Numbered from the stretch's first letter, positions 17,005-25,834 are shown. The stretch: 32,226 nucleotides of DNA from Flavobacterium cyanobacteriorum (GCF_002251835.1 NZ_NOXV01000293.1:21135-53360); one strand, 5' to 3'. Translations and numbers: made by a program. Notes: generated from the letters alone by a model not told the origin.

Positions 17005-18042
17005 ATGAATACTATGACCCATACATTACGATCGCAGTGGGAAGCGCTCAAAGCTGAAAACCCACACCTGAGGATACGCAATGCCGCTGAAAAACTCGGT
17101 GTTAGTGAAGCTGAGCTTGTAGCTACCCAGGCAGGCGAAAACGTGACAAGGCTGCGCCCTGAATTTGCCAATATTTTATCAGAAATTGAAAAACTCGGCA
17201 AAGTAATGGCCCTGACACGTAATGAGGAATGCGTACACGAGCGCAAAGGCATTTACCTTAATCCTGATTTTACTTCACCCCACGCGGGCCTTTTTGTAGG
17301 TGAGGATATTGACCTTCGGATTTTCCTTTCACACTGGGATAAAGCCTTTGCCGTAGCCGAAACAAGCGAGCATGGTGACAGGAAAAGCCTCCAGTTCTTT
17401 GGTAAGGACGGTATGGCCATCCATAAAGTATACCTGACAAAAGACAGCAATGAAGCTGCTTTTGACGCCCTGGTAGAAAAATATAAATCTGACAACCAGC
17501 AACCGGAAGAGGCCACCGTAGAAGTACCTTTTGTACTTGATGAGAAGCCGGACAGCGAAATCGACGTGAAAGGCTTTCAGGAAGCATGGACAGACCTCAA
17601 AGATACCCATGAGTTCTTCGGTATGCTGAGAAAGTTCGGCGTTACCAGGACACAGGCGCTGCGCCTTGCGCCCGGTGAAACCTATGCACAAAAAATTGAT
17701 AAAGACGCTATAGTTACAATGCTTGAAGGCGCTGCAGCACAAAAGCTGCCTATTATGTGCTTTGTAGGCAACAGGGGCAATATACAGATACATACCGGCC
17801 TTGTGCGCAAAACCATGTGGCACAACCAGTGGTTTAACGTTATGGACCCTGACTTTAACCTGCACCTTGACATGAGCAAGATTGCGCAGACATGGATTGT
17901 GCGCAAGCCTACTGAAGATGGCATGGTTACGGCTATTGAGGTGTTTAATGAAATGGGTGACATCATTGTGCAGTTCTTTGGGAAAAGAAAACCCGGAATA
18001 CCTGAACTGCAGGAGTGGAGAGACCTGGTAGCTTCTTTATAA
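17005..18042 (+). CDS. hmuS: HmuS/HemS/ChuS family haem-degrading factor
   Basis: This 345-residue protein matches the HmuS/ChuS family, built from two tandem structural repeats of about 170 residues each. The N-terminal segment LRIRNAAEKLGVSEAELVATQ is a family hallmark. The second half contains FFGMLRKFGVTRTQALRLAPGETYAQKI and the haem-pocket-adjacent VGNRGNIQIHTG segment. Family members bind haem in the cytoplasm and act in its degradation or transfer. Which of these applies here cannot be read from sequence. The gene is 12 nt after hmuV. Two ATGs lie close together (17005 and 17014); the first is taken. It is the last gene of the hmuTUVS operon, followed by a hairpin-forming region with a T-run. 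Confidence 0.93.
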   Translation: MNTMTHTLRSQWEALKAENPHLRIRNAAEKLGVSEAELVATQAGENVTRLRPEFANILSEIEKLGKVMALTRNEECVHERKGIYLNPDFTSPHAGLFVGEDIDLRIFLSHWDKAFAVAETSEHGDRKSLQFFGKDGMAIHKVYLTKDSNEAAFDALVEKYKSDNQQPEEATVEVPFVLDEKPDSEIDVKGFQEAWTDLKDTHEFFGMLRKFGVTRTQALRLAPGETYAQKIDKDAIVTMLEGAAAQKLPIMCFVGNRGNIQIHTGLVRKTMWHNQWFNVMDPDFNLHLDMSKIAQTWIVRKPTEDGMVTAIEVFNEMGDIIVQFFGKRKPGIPELQEWRDLVASL

Positions 18043-18068
18043 TTACAATATCAGCTTATAGTTAAAAG

Positions 18069-18162
18069 AGCTGTTTCAAAGGTGCTTTCATTCTGACGAA
18101 GGAAGAGATTTTTCACTTCACTGCATTACGTTAAGAATGATACTGCTGAGACAGCCCTTTTT
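18069..18162. repeat. Long imperfect inverted repeat with T-run, possible dispersed element and hmuS terminator
   Basis: GCTGTTTCA near 18070 pairs with TGAGACAGC (18147-18155), and TCATTCTGACG near 18088 pairs imperfectly with CGTTAAGAATGA (18129-18140), giving a stem about 87 nt long. TTTTT follows at 18158-18162, so on the plus strand it can end hmuS transcription. The CATTCTGACGAAGGAAGAG stretch resembles short intergenic repeats I associate with Bacteroidetes genomes. A dispersed REP-like element that doubles as a terminator is therefore possible, but copy number cannot be tested inside this window. Confidence 0.5.
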
Positions 18163-18174
18163 ATTGTTTATAAT

Positions 18175-18200
18175 AAAAAAAATCCCGGCGGGGCCGGGAC
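18175..18200 (-). terminator. Rho-independent terminator of hmuR-hmuY
   Basis: On the minus strand TCCCGGC and GCCGGGA form a perfect 7-bp GC-rich stem with a 3-nt loop (18183-18199), followed by eight T (plus-strand A-run 18175-18182). It starts 26 nt after the hmuY stop codon. Confidence 0.88.
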
Positions 18201-18225
18201 AAACAAACCAATTAACTATAAACAA

Positions 18226-19320
18226 TTAATCTAACAATTCATACCGGAATACCGGGTTACCCCTTTCACCAGCCTGGTTAACCATAGTAATGAACTGCAC
18301 CTTGTAAATATTACCGGCAGCATCCTTAACTACATAAAAACGGTCATCCCTGACACTTGGCAGTGAAGTTGGCCCCCCGCCGTTCCTCCAGTTAGCACCG
18401 ATAACCCTTTGGTCTGCAGCGGCGCCAGCGGTAAATTTGGAGGCGTCTACATTAGCAGTAGTGAAGGCTTCATAGGTAATACCCGCGCTGTTCAGCACTT
18501 CATAAGCCCTTGTGCCGCCTTTGGCATTGGTAAGTACAAAATCAGAATAAAAATAAGATACAGTTCCACCGGGCCCCATGCTAAGGGTATTGGTAAATGT
18601 GGTAAAATTAAGGTCCCAGTTTTCTTTTTGCGGCTCAACATTTACCGGTGTGTTGCCGGTAAGGCTAAAGAAAGTAAAATTAAAAGCATTGTTTTTAGCG
18701 ATAGTAACTTCCTGGAACGTGGTAGCTTCGGGGCTGGCATATTGCAGCTTATAGCCATTGCCGCTCCTTAGTACGCGTATCTTCCTCCAGCCACGCTGAG
18801 CACCAAAAATGTTAATAGTACCTATGGCAGGCTGTTCTGCTGGTATAGCGTTGCCGAGGTTCACAAGGTAAACCCTATTATCGGCATCGTTGGCTGAAAC
18901 TTCAGCAATAGCCGTACCTGTTATAGCCCCAGAAGGCGCATCAACATAAGCGGTATTACCGTTTTCAATATTGCCTGAACCCTGGTTAGGAGCGCCAACA
19001 GCAACACTGTTATCAATAGCTACAGGCTGGGTAATATCCGTGGAAGCCGTTTGCTTTACGGCCATACGGATGGCACTGTTAATCACAACCCTGTATTCGG
19101 TGCCGCTGTAAAAGCCTAACTCCCAGCCCGTCCTTAAAACCGGTGTTGAAGTTTCCCCGCTAAGGTCCACATATACCTGGTTAGGCTGTGTGGCACCACC
19201 CACTGCAGGTGTTAATATAGCGCCTGTTGAGGGGCCTGATATGGTAGGGGCAGTATTATCGTCGTCACTGCAGGCTGCAAGCGAAAGGAGTGAAAAAACA
19301 AAAATCAGACTTTTTTTCAT
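18226..19320 (-). CDS. hmuY: HmuY family haem-binding surface lipoprotein
   Basis: This 364-residue protein starts with a lipoprotein signal, MKKSLIFVFSLLSLAAC. C17 is followed by SDDD, the acidic signal that directs Bacteroidetes lipoproteins to the cell surface. The mature part has the HmuY family pattern: QVYVDLS, then RTGWELGFYSGTEYRVVINS, then a beta-rich remainder. HmuY of Porphyromonas gingivalis binds haem and passes it to the TonB receptor HmuR. The haem-ligand residues are not conserved in the family, so affinity cannot be judged here. The start was moved to the ATG at 19320, because the longer frame from 19383 would place 21 unrelated residues before the signal peptide and overlap hmuR. 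The start lies 16 nt after the hmuR stop. A strong terminator follows. Confidence 0.9.
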   Translation of the reverse strand: MKKSLIFVFSLLSLAACSDDDNTAPTISGPSTGAILTPAVGGATQPNQVYVDLSGETSTPVLRTGWELGFYSGTEYRVVINSAIRMAVKQTASTDITQPVAIDNSVAVGAPNQGSGNIENGNTAYVDAPSGAITGTAIAEVSANDADNRVYLVNLGNAIPAEQPAIGTINIFGAQRGWRKIRVLRSGNGYKLQYASPEATTFQEVTIAKNNAFNFTFFSLTGNTPVNVEPQKENWDLNFTTFTNTLSMGPGGTVSYFYSDFVLTNAKGGTRAYEVLNSAGITYEAFTTANVDASKFTAGAAADQRVIGANWRNGGGPTSLPSVRDDRFYVVKDAAGNIYKVQFITMVNQAGERGNPVFRYELLD

Positions 19321-19336
19321 TATATTGGTATTTAAG

Positions 19337-21466
19337 TTAAAAATTAAAGTTATATGATAATCTGAGGAAATACGAACGGCCATAACCCAACAGTATATCG
19401 GTTGAAGCGGCGTGCGCTGACCCAGCCGTGTTTTGTGTTTGCTGTATGTTTACAATGTCCAGCAGGTTCCTTGCCCCAAGGGTTACATCAAACCGGTCTT
19501 TAAAAAATGTTTTGCGTATGGAAGCATCCAGCCAGCTGTAAGCATCAAGCGTTGATATTTTATATACCGGGTCTCCGTTCCCGTTGGTAGATTCATAAAA
19601 ACGCTGCTGCCTGCCATTGAATTTATAATATACTGAAAACAGCGTGTTCCACTTTGGCAGGTTGTATGACAACACTGTGTTGAGCTGAAGCGAATACAGG
19701 AACTTATCATCAGAAACGGCAGACCCGTTGTTTATTTCCTGCGATATACCAATAAGGGAAGCGCCAAGCCTTGCATTAAAATTATTAAAAGCGTACTGGT
19801 GCGTGGTGGAAATGTTCCACATCCGGTACTTGCTTATGTTTATGTACTGGTATATAGGTGTATTGCCTGATGGCTCAAAGCCTACCAGAGCCATATCAAT
19901 TTTATCATCAATATCAAGGAAGCTTACTATAAGTGAGTTTGAGAGCATGCCACCGGCGCTGAATGAGGTATTTTTTTTAAGGCTTACCTCATAAGACAGG
20001 CCTGCCTCAGGGGAAAGCGACGGATTGCCTATAAAGTAATGGCCTGAAAATACCAACCTGCTGTACAGCTCGTCAAAGTTAGGTGTGCGGTATGACCTGC
20101 CTACAGATGCCCTTGCCTCCATACCGTGATTTAAAAGCTGGCGAAGGCCGAGCGAAACGGCATGCTGGTCATTAAATGCCGACTGGAATGAGTAGCGGTA
20201 TCCCGGCCTCATGGAAAACCGATCAGTAATATTTACTTCTCCCGAAAGGAATATATCATAATTTTCGAGGCGGCGGCGCACTTCCACAGGTATCTGGTTT
20301 TCACCGTCTACAAGGGCAAAGCCATTGGTATTGACTGTTTCATAGCCCAATTGCAGGTTAACTTTCTTACTTTCAAAAAAGTTGCTGAAAGTACCCGTAG
20401 AATATAATACCTCAACGGCATTGTTGGTTACCCTGCTGTTATTCACCTCATCATCCGTTTCAATATAATACTTAAACTTTTCATAATCGCGTTCCTGCTT
20501 CTGGTGAGATACTGAGACATTATAATTGACCCTGTTCCACAGCCTGCCGGTACCGTTCAGGTGGTGGTAAAACCTTTCGGTTAAAAAACGTTCGTCATTA
20601 GAAAATTTAAGGATGGTGGAAGGCGGTATAAAATCAGACTGTACGGCAAAGTTGTAATAACTTATAGCTTCGGTAAGATATTCAAACTTATAAAACGCCC
20701 GGAAGCCATTCTTTTTGTAGCTCAGCATGGCATTGGTAACAAGCTGTTCTTCCGGCAGCCAGATGTAGCCCCTGCGGCCGTCGTTAACCGTATGCTCCTT
20801 ACCTTCCCTGTCGCCATAAAAGCCGGCGAATTGTGTGCGGTTTGCGCCTATTGAGGCAAACCAGTTATCATTAATGTTATTAGATATTTTTAAAGACTGT
20901 ATATGCCTTCCTTTGTCAAACCAGGCATACTCTTTACCGGCAGTTTCTTCCTGTATGGCGGCAAAAGCCTCCCACTTGTACTTTGAACTCTTTTTGGTTA
21001 TAATATTAAGGATACCGCTTACGGCATTGGCACCGTGGGTTACCCCCATTGCCCCTTCAATAATCTCAATCTGTTCAACATCATCAAGATTAATTTGCGA
21101 AAGGTCAGTATTGTTGCCCAGGCCTGTATCGCTTACCAGCGGCACGTTATCCACCAGCACTTTCATATATTGCCCATCGAGCCCAAACATGGAGATGGTG
21201 GAGCGCCCGTTGGTACTGTTTGGCATAACCGTAATATTTATATACTGGTTCAGCAGGTCGGCCAGGTTTACGGCTGCCTGCTGTTGTATGTCCTGCCTTG
21301 TAATGACCCTTACGTTAAATACAGATTTTTTTAGCGACTGGGGTTCAATCTGGCCTGTAACCACCACTTCTTCAAGCGTAGTTCTTGTAGTGTCGGTTTC
21401 CTGCGCACAAAGAAGCGCCGGAAAAAGGATTATTAAGTAGTATATTGCTTTAGTTACAGACTGCAT
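19337..21466 (-). CDS. hmuR: TonB-dependent haem receptor
   Basis: This 709-residue outer-membrane receptor starts with a signal peptide (MQSVTKAIYYLIILFPALLCAQ). A TonB-box-like LEEVVVTGQ segment follows. The plug domain contains LADLLNQYINITVMPNSTNGRSTISM in two parts and the typical QIEIIEGAMGVTHGANAVSGILNIITK region. The remaining ~550 residues are alternating beta-strand sequence of a 22-strand barrel, ending in an aromatic residue (SYNFNF). Haem as substrate is inferred from co-transcribed hmuY and the convergent hmuTUVS operon. I chose the ATG at 21466. A longer frame from a TTG at 21502 would start inside the -7 box and read through the operator. The receptor precedes hmuY, whereas in P. 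gingivalis hmuY comes first. Confidence 0.9.
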   Translation of the reverse strand: MQSVTKAIYYLIILFPALLCAQETDTTRTTLEEVVVTGQIEPQSLKKSVFNVRVITRQDIQQQAAVNLADLLNQYINITVMPNSTNGRSTISMFGLDGQYMKVLVDNVPLVSDTGLGNNTDLSQINLDDVEQIEIIEGAMGVTHGANAVSGILNIITKKSSKYKWEAFAAIQEETAGKEYAWFDKGRHIQSLKISNNINDNWFASIGANRTQFAGFYGDREGKEHTVNDGRRGYIWLPEEQLVTNAMLSYKKNGFRAFYKFEYLTEAISYYNFAVQSDFIPPSTILKFSNDERFLTERFYHHLNGTGRLWNRVNYNVSVSHQKQERDYEKFKYYIETDDEVNNSRVTNNAVEVLYSTGTFSNFFESKKVNLQLGYETVNTNGFALVDGENQIPVEVRRRLENYDIFLSGEVNITDRFSMRPGYRYSFQSAFNDQHAVSLGLRQLLNHGMEARASVGRSYRTPNFDELYSRLVFSGHYFIGNPSLSPEAGLSYEVSLKKNTSFSAGGMLSNSLIVSFLDIDDKIDMALVGFEPSGNTPIYQYINISKYRMWNISTTHQYAFNNFNARLGASLIGISQEINNGSAVSDDKFLYSLQLNTVLSYNLPKWNTLFSVYYKFNGRQQRFYESTNGNGDPVYKISTLDAYSWLDASIRKTFFKDRFDVTLGARNLLDIVNIQQTQNTAGSAHAASTDILLGYGRSYFLRLSYNFNF

Positions 21467-21475
21467 TACAGCTTT

Positions 21476-21552
21476 ACTTAGATTAATTCTAAATTGCTGC
21501 AAATTTAAATGTCGCGATTGTTATACGCAAACTATTTTTATTAATTCTAAAT
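21476..21552 (-). promoter_or_regulatory. hmuR promoter flanked by two copies of an operator-like sequence
   Basis: On the minus strand TTTG (21531-21528), a 20-nt spacer and TAAATTTG (21507-21500) form a consensus promoter. Site A (21476-21494) lies 5 nt downstream and reads ATTTAGAATTAATCTAAGT, an imperfect palindrome with 7 of 9 pairs and arms TTAGA/TCTAA. Site B (21540-21552) repeats 13 bp of it exactly (ATTTAGAATTAAT) just upstream of the -33 box. The promoter is thus sandwiched between two copies 58 bp apart. Site A covers the expected transcription start, 10 nt before the ATG. The arm-and-spacer form resembles DtxR-family operators; Fur or another metal regulator is equally possible. 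Confidence 0.7.
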
Positions 21553-21585
21553 AAATTTGATAAAGATTCTTTATTGGAATACATT

Positions 21586-21615
21586 AAAAGAAAAGGCAGG
21601 CATAAGATGCCCGCC
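21586..21615 (-). terminator. Rho-independent terminator downstream of the sdh operon
   Basis: On the minus strand GGCGGGCAT, loop CTT and ATGCCTGCC form a 9-bp stem with one G-U pair (21595-21615), followed by TTTTCTTTT. It lies about 150 nt after the sdhB stop. I see no gene or other structure in the sequence between them. Confidence 0.8.
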
Positions 21616-21769
21616 CTATTCCAATATTTTTAATCAAACAGCCAGATTCAGCCTACTTTCAACCCGCTGTACACTAATATGGCAACGCCTCAACACAATC
21701 GCTACTTCGCACATTGGATGCATCTGGACTGATAGCTATAGATTCGTTTTGGCCCAAATGATTTTTGCC

Positions 21770-22516
21770 TTACGATTTAACGCTTGCAAACAGGTACTCC
21801 CTGTTCATCCGGGCAATATTTTCAAGTGAAATCCCTTTAGGGCATTCCACCTCGCAGGCGCCGGTATTTGTACAGTTACCAAAGCCTTCTTCGTCCATTT
21901 TCTTAACCATGTTCAGTACGCGTTCGTGCGCTTCAACCTTACCCTGGGGAAGGAGAGCGAACTGTGATACTTTAGCCGAAACGAAAAGCATGGCTGAAGC
22001 ATTTTTACAGCTGGCCACACAAGCGCCGCAACCAATGCACGTAGCCGCGTCAAAAGACCTGTCGGCATCATGTTTCTTAATAGGAATGGCATTGGCATCA
22101 ATAGTATTGCCTGATGTATTTACCGAGATAAAACCACCGGCCTGCTGGATCCTGTCAAAGGAACTCCTGTCAACTACAAGGTCTTTAATTACAGGGAAAG
22201 CTTTAGCACGGAAAGGCTCAATATAAATAGTATCGCCATCCTTAAATTTCCTCATGTGCAGCTGGCAGGTAGTTACGCCCCTGTCAGGGCCGTGTGCCTC
22301 ACCATTAATGAACAGCGAGCACATGCCGCAGATACCTTCACGGCAGTCATGGTCAAAAGCAACAGGGTCTTCGCCCTTGTTGTTAAGCTCTTCATTTAAC
22401 ACGTCAAGCATTTCAAGGAATGACATGTCAGGAGAAACGTTGCTGATGTTGTAATCAACCATTTTCCCCGCTTCCCTGGCGTTTTTTTGGCGCCATATTT
22501 TAAGTTTTAAATTCAT
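21770..22516 (-). CDS. sdhB: Succinate dehydrogenase/fumarate reductase iron-sulfur subunit
   Basis: This 248-residue protein carries all cysteines for the three clusters. C58, C63, C66 and C84 (CREGICGMC and a later C) bind the [2Fe-2S]. C160, C163, C166, C170 ([11 protein letters not shown]) with C215, C221 and C225 ([11 protein letters not shown]) bind the [4Fe-4S] and [3Fe-4S]. The length and the N-terminal [12 protein letters not shown] suit the type-b enzymes of Bacteroidetes. It passes electrons from the flavoprotein to the cytochrome b and menaquinone. It is the last sdh gene but is separated from sdhA by 432 nt, owing to an inserted four-helix-bundle gene cassette. Without that cassette it would sit about 20 nt downstream of sdhA. 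Confidence 0.96.
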   Translation of the reverse strand: MNLKLKIWRQKNAREAGKMVDYNISNVSPDMSFLEMLDVLNEELNNKGEDPVAFDHDCREGICGMCSLFINGEAHGPDRGVTTCQLHMRKFKDGDTIYIEPFRAKAFPVIKDLVVDRSSFDRIQQAGGFISVNTSGNTIDANAIPIKKHDADRSFDAATCIGCGACVASCKNASAMLFVSAKVSQFALLPQGKVEAHERVLNMVKKMDEEGFGNCTNTGACEVECPKGISLENIARMNREYLFASVKS

Positions 22517-22529
22517 GTTAATAGTTTTT

Positions 22530-22949
22530 AGCCACTAGCCACCAGCCAAAAGTTATTTGCTGAGTGTCTTAATAAAGGCGTTTAACATTTTACTTTCTTC
22601 GGTAATCAAACCGGATATTTCCGTAAATTTTAAATCTTCAATATAATTTAGTTCTTTGGCTATAATCAGTTGTGTTTCCAGTTCCATGAGTGAACCTCTT
22701 GAAACGCGGAGAAACTGAAGGTAGCTTTGTGTAGAATCTCTTCCCCAGCCTTCAGCTATGTTAGAAGGCACAGAAACAGCTGACCGCTTCATCTGACTCT
22801 GTAAACCAAAGATCTCGTCTTTAGGGAAAGACCCAAAGCACAAATAAACTGCTTTAACAATCTGAATTCCCTTTTGCCATATAAGTAAATCTTTATAATC
22901 TTTAATTTCACTCATATAGCTAATGCCTAATGCCTTATGGCTGGTGGCT
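22530..22949 (-). mobile_element. Four-helix-bundle gene cassette bounded by inverted heptamer arrays
   Basis: The 12-bp sequence AGCCACCAGCCA occurs at 22537-22548 and, inverted, at 22938-22949. It bounds a 413-bp segment that holds one gene and almost nothing else. The outer copies belong to 7-nt arrays. On minus from 22949: AGCCACC, AGCCATA, AGGCATT, AGGCATT, AGCTATA, running into the ATG. On plus from 22530: AGCCACT, AGCCACC, AGCCAAA, AGTTATT, ending at the stop codon. The segment begins at the last base of the sdhA stop codon and ends about 20 nt before sdhB. No transposase, and no obvious target duplication. I interpret it as a small non-autonomous mobile cassette (inference). Confidence 0.6.
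22553..22915 (-). CDS. Four-helix-bundle protein (23S rRNA IVP / TIGR02436 family)
   Basis: This 120-residue protein matches the family of four-helix-bundle proteins first seen in intervening sequences of 23S rRNA genes. The hallmark is FGLQSQMKRSAVSVPSNIAEGWGR (helix 2 and the following turn, residues about 36-60). After it come two amphipathic helices (SYLQFLRVSRGSLMELETQL and a C-terminal one). The N-terminal YKDLLIWQKGIQIVKAVY is the family's first helix. Members form small oligomers; Avd of diversity-generating retroelements is a structural relative. The general function is unknown. Here it sits between sdhA and sdhB in the same orientation, within a cassette bounded by inverted heptamer repeats, so a role in succinate dehydrogenase is unlikely. 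The heptamer array reaches the ATG itself. Confidence 0.93.
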   Translation of the reverse strand: MSEIKDYKDLLIWQKGIQIVKAVYLCFGSFPKDEIFGLQSQMKRSAVSVPSNIAEGWGRDSTQSYLQFLRVSRGSLMELETQLIIAKELNYIEDLKFTEISGLITEESKMLNAFIKTLSK

Positions 22950-24949
22950 TATTTGTAACTTCTCTGAACTAATTTTACGTTTTCAAAAACAAGAGGCTCT
23001 TTGTGCAGCACTGCTTCGCTTGGTTTACCTCTGTATTCCCACGCTGCAACGTAGGCAAAGTTCTCGTCATCACGCTGTGCCTCACCCTCCTCGGTCTGGT
23101 ATTCCTCACGGAAGTGGCCTCCGCATGATTCGTTCCTGTGCAGGGCATCCTTTGCAAAAAGCTCGCCAAGTTCAAGGAAATCGGCTACGCGCATAGCTTT
23201 TTCCAGCTCCTGGTTAAGGCCATACATATCGCCGGGCACTTTTACATCACGGTAAAACTCATCACGAAGTGCCGCAATTTCGGCAATGGCTTCAGTAAGA
23301 CCCTGCGCATTACGCGCCATACCTACCTTGTCCCACATTATCTTACCAAGGCGCTTATGGAAATAGTCAACCGTATGCGTCCCCTTATTATTAATAAGGC
23401 TCTCAAGCTGTGTCCTTACATTATTTTCAGCCTCCTCAAATTCAGGAAGGTCTGTTGATATTTTACCTGTACGTATATCTTTGGCAAGGTAATCACCAAT
23501 AGTATATGGCAACACGAAGTAACCATCGGCAAGGCCCTGCATCAGTGCCGAAGCACCAAGACGGTTAGCCCCGTGGTCAGAGAAGTTAGCTTCACCTATG
23601 GCGTAGCAGCCTTCCACTGTTGTCATAAGGTTATAGTCAACCCAAAGGCCACCCATAGTATAGTGCACTGCGGGGTATATCATCATTGGGGTTTCATACG
23701 GATTTTCATCCACAATCTTTTCATACATCTGGAAGAGGTTACCGTACTTATTCTCAATAACTTCCGTGCCCAGTTGTTTTACCAGTTTTTCATCGTCGGG
23801 ATTAAGCCCTTTTATCTTTGCCTGTTCCTTACCGTAGCGTATAATGGATGAAGCAAAGTCAAGGTAAACAGCCTCACCTGTTTTGTTAACGCCAAAACCG
23901 GCATCGCACCTTTCCTTGGCAGCGCGCGAAGCCACATCTCGAGGTACAAGGTTACCAAACGAAGGATATCTCCTTTCAAGGTAATAGTCCCTGTCTTCTT
24001 CAGCTATTTGTGTAGGCTTCAGCCTTCCTTCACGGATGGCCTGTGCGTCTTCCAGTTTTTTCGGTACCCAAATACGCCCGTCGTTCCTTAGCGATTCTGA
24101 CATCAGCGTAAGCTTACTCTGGTGGTCACCTGAAACAGGGATACAGGTGGGGTGAATCTGCGTATAGCATGGATTGGCAAAGTATGCTCCTTTTTTGTGT
24201 GCTTTCCATGCGGCGGTTACGTTACTTCCCATAGCGTTGGTAGACAGGAAGAAAACGTTGCCGTAACCTCCTGTGCCCAGTACTACAGCGTGAGCAGAAT
24301 GCCTTTCAATTTCACCGGTTACCAGATTACGGGCTATAATGCCGCGTGCTTTTCCGTTTACAATAACAAGGTCCAGCATTTCGTGGCGGTTATACATCTG
24401 TATCTTGCCACGGCCTATCTGGCGGTTCATGGCAGAGTACGCACCCAGTAAAAGCTGCTGGCCTGTCTGGCCTTTAGCATAGAAAGTACGGGATACCAGC
24501 GTACCACCGAAAGAGCGGTTATCAAGCAGTCCGCCATATTCCCTGGCAAGCGGCACACCCTGCGCGACACACTGGTCAATAATATTTGTTGAAACTTCGG
24601 CAAGGCGGTGTACGTTGGCTTCGCGGGCGCGGTAGTCACCTCCTTTAACCGTATCATAGAACAGGCGGAACACTGAGTCTCCGTCTCCCTGGTAGTTTTT
24701 AGCTGCATTGATACCACCCTGTGCCGCAATTGAGTGCGCACGGCGTGGCGAGTCCTGGAAACAGAACGCCTTAACGTTATATCCCAGCTCAGCCAGTGTA
24801 GCCGCAGCTGACCCACCTGCAAGCCCGGTACCTACAACAATAACATCAATATTACGTTTGTTGGCAGGGTTTACCAGGTTGATCTTGTTTTTATAGTCTG
24901 TCCATTTTTGAGAAATAGGACCATTTGGTATTTTAGAATCTAATGCCAT
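22949..24949 (-). CDS. sdhA: Succinate dehydrogenase/fumarate reductase flavoprotein subunit
   Basis: This 666-residue protein is a full-length SdhA/FrdA of the type-b class. The dinucleotide-binding segment [22 protein letters not shown] lies at about residues 35-56. [15 protein letters not shown] contains H72, the histidine expected to carry covalent FAD. Substrate-site segments include [14 protein letters not shown] and [16 protein letters not shown], and the late [20 protein letters not shown] segment contacts FAD. It oxidises succinate to fumarate (or the reverse) on the cytoplasmic face and reduces SdhB. It starts 4 nt after sdhC. Its stop codon abuts the four-helix-bundle cassette, so the operon is interrupted immediately after it. 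Confidence 0.97.
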   Translation of the reverse strand: MALDSKIPNGPISQKWTDYKNKINLVNPANKRNIDVIVVGTGLAGGSAAATLAELGYNVKAFCFQDSPRRAHSIAAQGGINAAKNYQGDGDSVFRLFYDTVKGGDYRAREANVHRLAEVSTNIIDQCVAQGVPLAREYGGLLDNRSFGGTLVSRTFYAKGQTGQQLLLGAYSAMNRQIGRGKIQMYNRHEMLDLVIVNGKARGIIARNLVTGEIERHSAHAVVLGTGGYGNVFFLSTNAMGSNVTAAWKAHKKGAYFANPCYTQIHPTCIPVSGDHQSKLTLMSESLRNDGRIWVPKKLEDAQAIREGRLKPTQIAEEDRDYYLERRYPSFGNLVPRDVASRAAKERCDAGFGVNKTGEAVYLDFASSIIRYGKEQAKIKGLNPDDEKLVKQLGTEVIENKYGNLFQMYEKIVDENPYETPMMIYPAVHYTMGGLWVDYNLMTTVEGCYAIGEANFSDHGANRLGASALMQGLADGYFVLPYTIGDYLAKDIRTGKISTDLPEFEEAENNVRTQLESLINNKGTHTVDYFHKRLGKIMWDKVGMARNAQGLTEAIAEIAALRDEFYRDVKVPGDMYGLNQELEKAMRVADFLELGELFAKDALHRNESCGGHFREEYQTEEGEAQRDDENFAYVAAWEYRGKPSEAVLHKEPLVFENVKLVQRSYK

Positions 24950-24953
24950 ACAA

Positions 24954-25796
24954 TTAAGCTTTTAGAAAGAAATGAATGTATAACGGAATTATAGCAAACA
25001 GTAGCGGTACTACAATTGAAAACGCTATCCCGAAATTTTTGATCAGCATGTTATAACGCGGGTTATTTATGCCCAGCGACTGGAATGCACTGCCGAAACC
25101 GTGGTACAGGTGGAAACCTAAAACCGCCATGGCTATAACATATAGTATACTGGCTATAAGGCCGTATCGCGGGTGTTTGAAAAACTCAACAGTTATTTTG
25201 TAAAGGTCCATGTACCCTTCCTTTATTTTTACATTGGCCTGCGCATCATAAAAGTACTTACGGTCTTTAATTACTACCATACCCTGGTCAACCTGGGCTT
25301 TAGGCAGGTAGCCGCCATCAGTAGTAAGGTAAAAAAGCTGCTTCATGCCGCCTGCATTGATTTCAACAGTCTGCAAAGGCATGTTCTTATCAAAATGCAT
25401 CCGGCTCCAGAAGTTTACCATGTGCGTTACAATAAACACCAGGATTAGCGTACCCAGCACCGCCATGTTCCTGGAAGCCCATACAGTATTGGTTTCCGGC
25501 CTGTTCTTAGCATACTTTACCGGCCTTGCCTTCTGGTTTTGATAAGCAAGAACTATACCGTCAACAGCGTGGAACAGAATTGAAAAGTAAGTGAGGTATG
25601 ACAGTATTTTTATAGCAGGGTTTGTGGTCATGAAAAGCGCATATTCATTAAAGCGCAGTGATGGGTTTTCCCCTCCGTAAAGTAACTGAAGGTTACCTAT
25701 TAAATGCCCCACTAAAAACAGGCACAGGAATAAACCTGTCAGCGCCATCCAATACTTTTTTGCAATTGATGACTTTAATAATGCAGATTTTGCCAT
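24954..25796 (-). CDS. sdhC: Succinate dehydrogenase cytochrome b558 subunit
   Basis: This 280-residue membrane protein matches the single-subunit cytochrome b of type-b succinate:menaquinone reductases, so no separate sdhD is expected and none is present. Five membrane helices are readable, near residues 15-35, 62-82, 110-130, 207-230 and 250-275. A polar insert of about 60 residues lies between helices 3 and 4. Histidines within or next to the helices (for example [27 protein letters not shown] and GFHLYHGFG) are candidates for the two haem ligations. It anchors SdhAB and transfers electrons to the menaquinone pool. It is the first gene of the operon and has a consensus promoter upstream. 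Confidence 0.94.
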   Translation of the reverse strand: MAKSALLKSSIAKKYWMALTGLFLCLFLVGHLIGNLQLLYGGENPSLRFNEYALFMTTNPAIKILSYLTYFSILFHAVDGIVLAYQNQKARPVKYAKNRPETNTVWASRNMAVLGTLILVFIVTHMVNFWSRMHFDKNMPLQTVEINAGGMKQLFYLTTDGGYLPKAQVDQGMVVIKDRKYFYDAQANVKIKEGYMDLYKITVEFFKHPRYGLIASILYVIAMAVLGFHLYHGFGSAFQSLGINNPRYNMLIKNFGIAFSIVVPLLFAIIPLYIHFFLKA

Positions 25797-25834
25797 AGTA
25801 TCTGATTGATATATAAGTTTTTTTAAAAATCAAA

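Noticed and set aside
18226-18234. A further TTAGATTAA operator copy (inverted)
   Set aside because: It consists of the last codons of hmuY (Leu-Asp-stop) and lies at a 3' end, so it is best explained by coding sequence.
19321-19383. N-terminal extension of hmuY from 19383
   Set aside because: It overlaps the end of hmuR and places 21 unrelated residues before an otherwise perfect lipoprotein signal that starts at 19320.
20835-21440. 201-residue plus-strand ORF
   Set aside because: It lies antisense within hmuR, over the conserved plug domain, and has no recognisable features.
21467-21502. N-terminal extension of hmuR from a TTG at 21502
   Set aside because: It would start translation inside the -7 box and read through the operator palindrome. 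The ATG at 21466 is followed directly by a proper signal peptide.
21557-21829. 90-residue plus-strand ORF downstream of a TAAATTTG box (21552-21559)
   Set aside because: It crosses the sdh terminator and the 3' end of sdhB and begins with a TTG. The box overlaps the second hmuR operator copy and is likely coincidental.
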